From contig CANHXF010000089.1 in assembly GCA_947464515.1 (NCBI GenBank), positions 1 to 7,014 on the forward strand: DNA of 7,014 bases, in the 5' to 3' direction. The stretch's first letter is position 1. Each line of letters begins with the position of its first letter. Below the pieces are notes generated by a model. It worked only from the letters and a program-made list of their open reading frames with translations. It was not told where the DNA came from and did no database searches. Shown here piece by piece: positions 4,385-7,014 of the stretch. The stretch comes from Flavobacteriales bacterium. Its GTDB lineage: Bacteria > Bacteroidota > Bacteroidia > NS11-12g > UBA955. A program made the position numbers and the translations under genes.

Positions 4385-7014
4385 ATGAATAATATGATAA
4401 AAAATGGCTTTCTTTTCACCCTTAGTTTATTGATTACGGGGATGTTGTTTTCTCAAACAGCAATAAATATTTCGGGGACTCAAGTTGTTAAAAAAGGGGA
4501 GACATTTACAATCGAAAGTGGTCAAACAGTGGTGTTTGAACCTGGTGCAACATTGCAAATAGAAGGCTCACTGTTGATTAAAGGAACCTCTGAATCGCCC
4601 GTGATCGTTAAATCTTCAGACCCTTCAATGCCAGGTAATGGATTTATGATTGTTGGGATCGACGAGACCTCAACAGTGGCAATATCGCATGTGAAATTCC
4701 AGAATTTGATCCAGCCAATGCGTTTCGACCCTTTTTGGTATAGGAAAAGTGTAAAAATTTCAAATATTTCAATAAGCGGATCTAACTCTGGCGAGCCAAT
4801 GATTTACGTAGCTGGACCATTTTTGGATTTAAGAGATGGAATGGACATTGATTTTCAATTGATTGGAAGCAAATTTTACAACAACACTGGGAATATTTTA
4901 TTGGAAAAAGTGGGTTCTGATGGAATAAGCTACTCTTTGGATGGTTTGACATTTAATGAGAATGCCCTTCCTGGTGATGATAGAAGCATGGGTGTTTTAC
5001 ACCTTGATTTTGCCAATTCAATCGATGCATCGAATGTGAAATTGGGTGAGTTTGCTTTCAATAGAAATACTTCTGGAACTTCTGAGGTTGGATTGTCGAT
5101 TTCGGGAGGAAATGGAACTGGCTCTGAGAAAATTGCAGTGGCAGGGATTTATTCTGAGTCCAATGTTGTGAATGTAGTTTTGGATCGAAGAAGCGACAGT
5201 CGATTACCATCGTTAGAAGTGAACAAATTGGGTTCTCTTTCAGAATACTCTCAACAGAAGGATTTCATCTTAAGTGGCAATCATAAGTTTGGAAAGATTG
5301 AATTGAAAGTTATCGGAAATCCTGTAGTTGTGAAGGTTGAAGATTCTTTGGGTAATCCAGTATATAATAATGCAACGCGCATTAATGATACCTTGGCGTT
5401 GATTTATTTAGAAGGAAACCCAACTAAATTGACCTTGGCTGATGGACAGACTTTTGAAATTCCTAAATTAACGAAAGATCAACTCCCCCCGCCGATTTAC
5501 CGTAAAATTGATACAACATTGATTAGCAGAATTGCGGTTGATTCCTCAATGTTGCAAAGAATGTTGGGTAAAGGCCCATTGTCTTGGGAGGCTGGTGCGA
5601 TGTTCGGCGCAGCGACATACCGCGGTGACTATCGTCATAAATTTTCTCCTTTGCCATCGACTATGGAATTGAGTGGGTCGGCGTTTTTGCAATACAATGC
5701 ACGTCAAAACACAGCTTTTAGACTTTCAGCTTGGCGCACAAATGTTTCGATGCATTATCGTAATGCACCTGCTTTGTTCTCTGGAATGGCACCTTTCTTT
5801 TTGCAAGGTAGTCAGGGTTATATTGCTGACCCAAGTGGTTGGAGATATGCCTTTTTGACAAAGATGGGTGGTTTAGATTTCGACATGTTGATGATGTTGG
5901 GAGACGGACGTAATTACACGCTGAAACCATATCAAAAAGGAAAATGGATTTCTCAATTGGGACTTGGAATGGGAGTTTTTGGATATACTCCATACCGAGA
6001 GTATTCTACCAATGTTTATGACGCTCAGAATAAAATTGTTGGGAATAAATATGAAATGATGAACCTTCGTTCAGTTGGAACAGAAGGACAGAATTATCTA
6101 TCAGGAGCAAAACAATATGGTAAAATAGCAGGAAGCGCGAATGTATCCTTCCAGTTAACCTATTTGATGCAGAAATTTGCTTTCCACGCAGAAATAAAAA
6201 GTGTGTTTACGACTACTGACTATTTGGATGACTTTGGTTCAGGCGTTTGGTATGGTGGTGATATTCAGAAATGGTATGATGCTTCACCTGAGGCAATTGA
6301 TCCGAATACTGGTTTAAAGCCATATTCTGCTACAATGCGTGACTATTACACGGGTTATGTAAATCAAGGATATATTAAAACACAGAAGCGTACAAAGAGT
6401 ATGATGCCTGATGGGTATTTTCAGTTTCACCTTGGGTTGTCGTATTTCTTGAATGATAAAACTTCAAAGAAATTAACTAGTTATGCCTCTGTAATCATTC
6501 CTCCGGTTAAGAGAGAAAGAAAGGTTAAAGTGAAGTCTCTCGATGAGATTAAATATGCAACGGGTGATTGGCAAAAGAATATCAACGTTTCATTTGTTGG
6601 TGGTGCTGCTATGTTCATTGGAGATTATCGTCATAAATTTTTCCCTATGCCATCGTCTATGGAAATTTCTGCCGGTTTAACAGGTGAATATAACAAGTCG
6701 AAGAATGTTACTTACAGAGTGGGTTTTTACCAATCCACAGTTTCTATGGCTTACAGTAATTCAATTGCTTTGTTTACTGGTTTGAAATACCCTGCTATTA
6801 CAACTGCGGGGGGTCAGAAAATTCTAGTGAACATGCCTAATAATTGGGGATTTGTTAACCAGTTGAAAATTATTGATTTTGATTATATCTACTTGTTGAA
6901 TAAGCAAAATACATTGCCAATCGGAAAAAATCATCAATGGAATCATAAGTTTTCTGCGGGTGCAGGGTTCTTGCAATACAACCCTCAGCGTGTTGAATAT
7001 TGGGGTTCGAAGAA
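4385..7014 (+). CDS. Secreted beta-helix protein with two tandem DUF6089-like outer-membrane barrels, 3' end missing
   Basis: The frame runs from ATG 4385 to the window edge with no stop (876 codons seen). Residues 1-23 are a signal peptide (hydrophobic core LFTLSLLITGMLF, then SQ). Residues about 25-310 have the short repeated strands of a right-handed parallel beta-helix (GQTVVFEPGATLQIEGSLLI, then VKFQNL). A Pro-rich linker (PPPIYRK, 368-374) leads to barrel 1, about 401-695, with GDYRHKF (414-420), GMGVFGYTP (528-536), TEGQ (566-569) and TDYLDD (611-616), ending in an aromatic strand HLGLSYF. These are hallmarks of the DUF6089-type Bacteroidota outer-membrane barrel. A basic linker (K709 to K717) leads to barrel 2, from about 735, with GDYRHKF (746-752) and GAGFLQYNP (859-867), so the two barrels repeat with a period of about 332 residues. 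Two barrels in one chain plus a beta-helix is unusual. Lying two bases after the GldM-like pair, it is the obvious candidate for the motor's outer-membrane partner, which is inference. There is no visible substrate-binding or enzyme motif. Confidence 0.85.
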   Translation, partial: MNNMIKNGFLFTLSLLITGMLFSQTAINISGTQVVKKGETFTIESGQTVVFEPGATLQIEGSLLIKGTSESPVIVKSSDPSMPGNGFMIVGIDETSTVAISHVKFQNLIQPMRFDPFWYRKSVKISNISISGSNSGEPMIYVAGPFLDLRDGMDIDFQLIGSKFYNNTGNILLEKVGSDGISYSLDGLTFNENALPGDDRSMGVLHLDFANSIDASNVKLGEFAFNRNTSGTSEVGLSISGGNGTGSEKIAVAGIYSESNVVNVVLDRRSDSRLPSLEVNKLGSLSEYSQQKDFILSGNHKFGKIELKVIGNPVVVKVEDSLGNPVYNNATRINDTLALIYLEGNPTKLTLADGQTFEIPKLTKDQLPPPIYRKIDTTLISRIAVDSSMLQRMLGKGPLSWEAGAMFGAATYRGDYRHKFSPLPSTMELSGSAFLQYNARQNTAFRLSAWRTNVSMHYRNAPALFSGMAPFFLQGSQGYIADPSGWRYAFLTKMGGLDFDMLMMLGDGRNYTLKPYQKGKWISQLGLGMGVFGYTPYREYSTNVYDAQNKIVGNKYEMMNLRSVGTEGQNYLSGAKQYGKIAGSANVSFQLTYLMQKFAFHAEIKSVFTTTDYLDDFGSGVWYGGDIQKWYDASPEAIDPNTGLKPYSATMRDYYTGYVNQGYIKTQKRTKSMMPDGYFQFHLGLSYFLNDKTSKKLTSYASVIIPPVKRERKVKVKSLDEIKYATGDWQKNINVSFVGGAAMFIGDYRHKFFPMPSSMEISAGLTGEYNKSKNVTYRVGFYQSTVSMAYSNSIALFTGLKYPAITTAGGQKILVNMPNNWGFVNQLKIIDFDYIYLLNKQNTLPIGKNHQWNHKFSAGAGFLQYNPQRVEYWGSK
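5624..5668 (+). repeat. First copy of conserved barrel-start repeat
   Basis: This 45-base stretch encodes the first strand and turn of barrel 1 (GDYRHKFSPLPSTME). It matches 6620-6664 at 39 of 45 positions, including an unbroken run TATCGTCATAAATTTT. The spacing is exactly 996 bases (332 codons), and the neighbouring barrel sequence is much more diverged, so this segment is either under strong constraint or has been evened out by gene conversion between the two barrel units. Confidence 0.75.
6620..6664 (+). repeat. Second copy of conserved barrel-start repeat
   Basis: This is the barrel 2 counterpart of 5624-5668 and encodes GDYRHKFFPMPSSME. Its position marks the start of the second barrel and confirms that the large protein contains a tandem domain duplication and not one oversized barrel. 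Confidence 0.75.

Larger units (their letters stand above)
562..7014 (+). other. Probable five-gene operon encoding a GldLM-type motor and outer-membrane partner
   Basis: Five genes in one orientation are separated by 23, 8, 1 and 2 bases with no terminator-like hairpin between them, so they are very probably cotranscribed. In order they encode an anchored coiled-coil protein, GldL, two GldM-like proteins and a beta-helix double-barrel protein: one component set per envelope layer, from inner membrane to outer membrane. The canonical type IX core order is gldK-gldL-gldM-gldN; no GldK-like lipoprotein or GldN-like protein is encoded next to the motor genes. The operon continues beyond the right edge at least to the end of the last gene. 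Confidence 0.75.

Noticed and set aside
5485..5490. Run of six C as a phase-variation tract
   Set aside because: Six bases is short for slippage switching and it simply encodes the Pro-rich linker before barrel 1; the frame is intact.
5673..5993. Small frames on both strands (plus 5673-5858, minus 5718-5993)
   Set aside because: Both lie inside barrel 1 of the large outer-membrane protein, whose motifs are clear in the other frame.
4385..7014. Large protein as a type IX cargo protein
   Set aside because: Its C-terminus is outside the window so a sorting domain cannot be assessed, and the barrel domains point to an integral outer-membrane protein.

Overview
The window comes from a member of the Bacteroidota. 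The evidence is an AT-rich sequence, signal peptides with a Bacteroidota-style ...A-Q or ...S-Q cleavage region, start codons with no Shine-Dalgarno sequence, and above all GldL- and GldM-type motor proteins and a DUF6089-like outer-membrane barrel, which are families of this phylum. Genus cannot be read from the sequence.

Layout. Positions 1-233 hold the 5' part of an unrecognised gene on the minus strand. Positions 234-561 are a divergent intergenic region with short repeats and only weak promoter candidates. From 562 to the right edge there are five plus-strand genes packed as one probable operon, with gaps of 23, 8, 1 and 2 bases. They are: (1) a 166-aa protein with a signal peptide, a periplasmic coiled coil and a C-terminal membrane helix; (2) a 166-aa GldL-family two-helix inner-membrane protein; (3) and (4) two different GldM-like proteins of 469 and 458 aa in tandem; (5) a large secreted protein, still open at the right edge after 876 codons, made of a parallel beta-helix-like domain followed by two tandem outer-membrane beta-barrel domains.

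Interpretation. GldL and GldM form the ion-driven rotary motor (GldL pentamer around a GldM dimer) that powers type IX secretion and gliding, and they are normally encoded as gldK-gldL-gldM-gldN. Here neither gldK nor gldN flanks the motor genes. Instead there are two diverged GldM paralogs and, directly downstream, a double-barrel outer-membrane protein. The simplest reading is a stand-alone GldLM-type motor, distinct from the canonical type IX machine, in which a GldM heterodimer could span the periplasm and act on a dedicated outer-membrane partner. A residue-level hint supports the heterodimer idea: GldL keeps its key membrane glutamate (E49), whereas the matching basic residue just before the GldM membrane helix is arginine in the second paralog (R14) but serine in the first (S14). 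Family assignments rest on motifs recalled and aligned by eye; the function of the whole system is inference.
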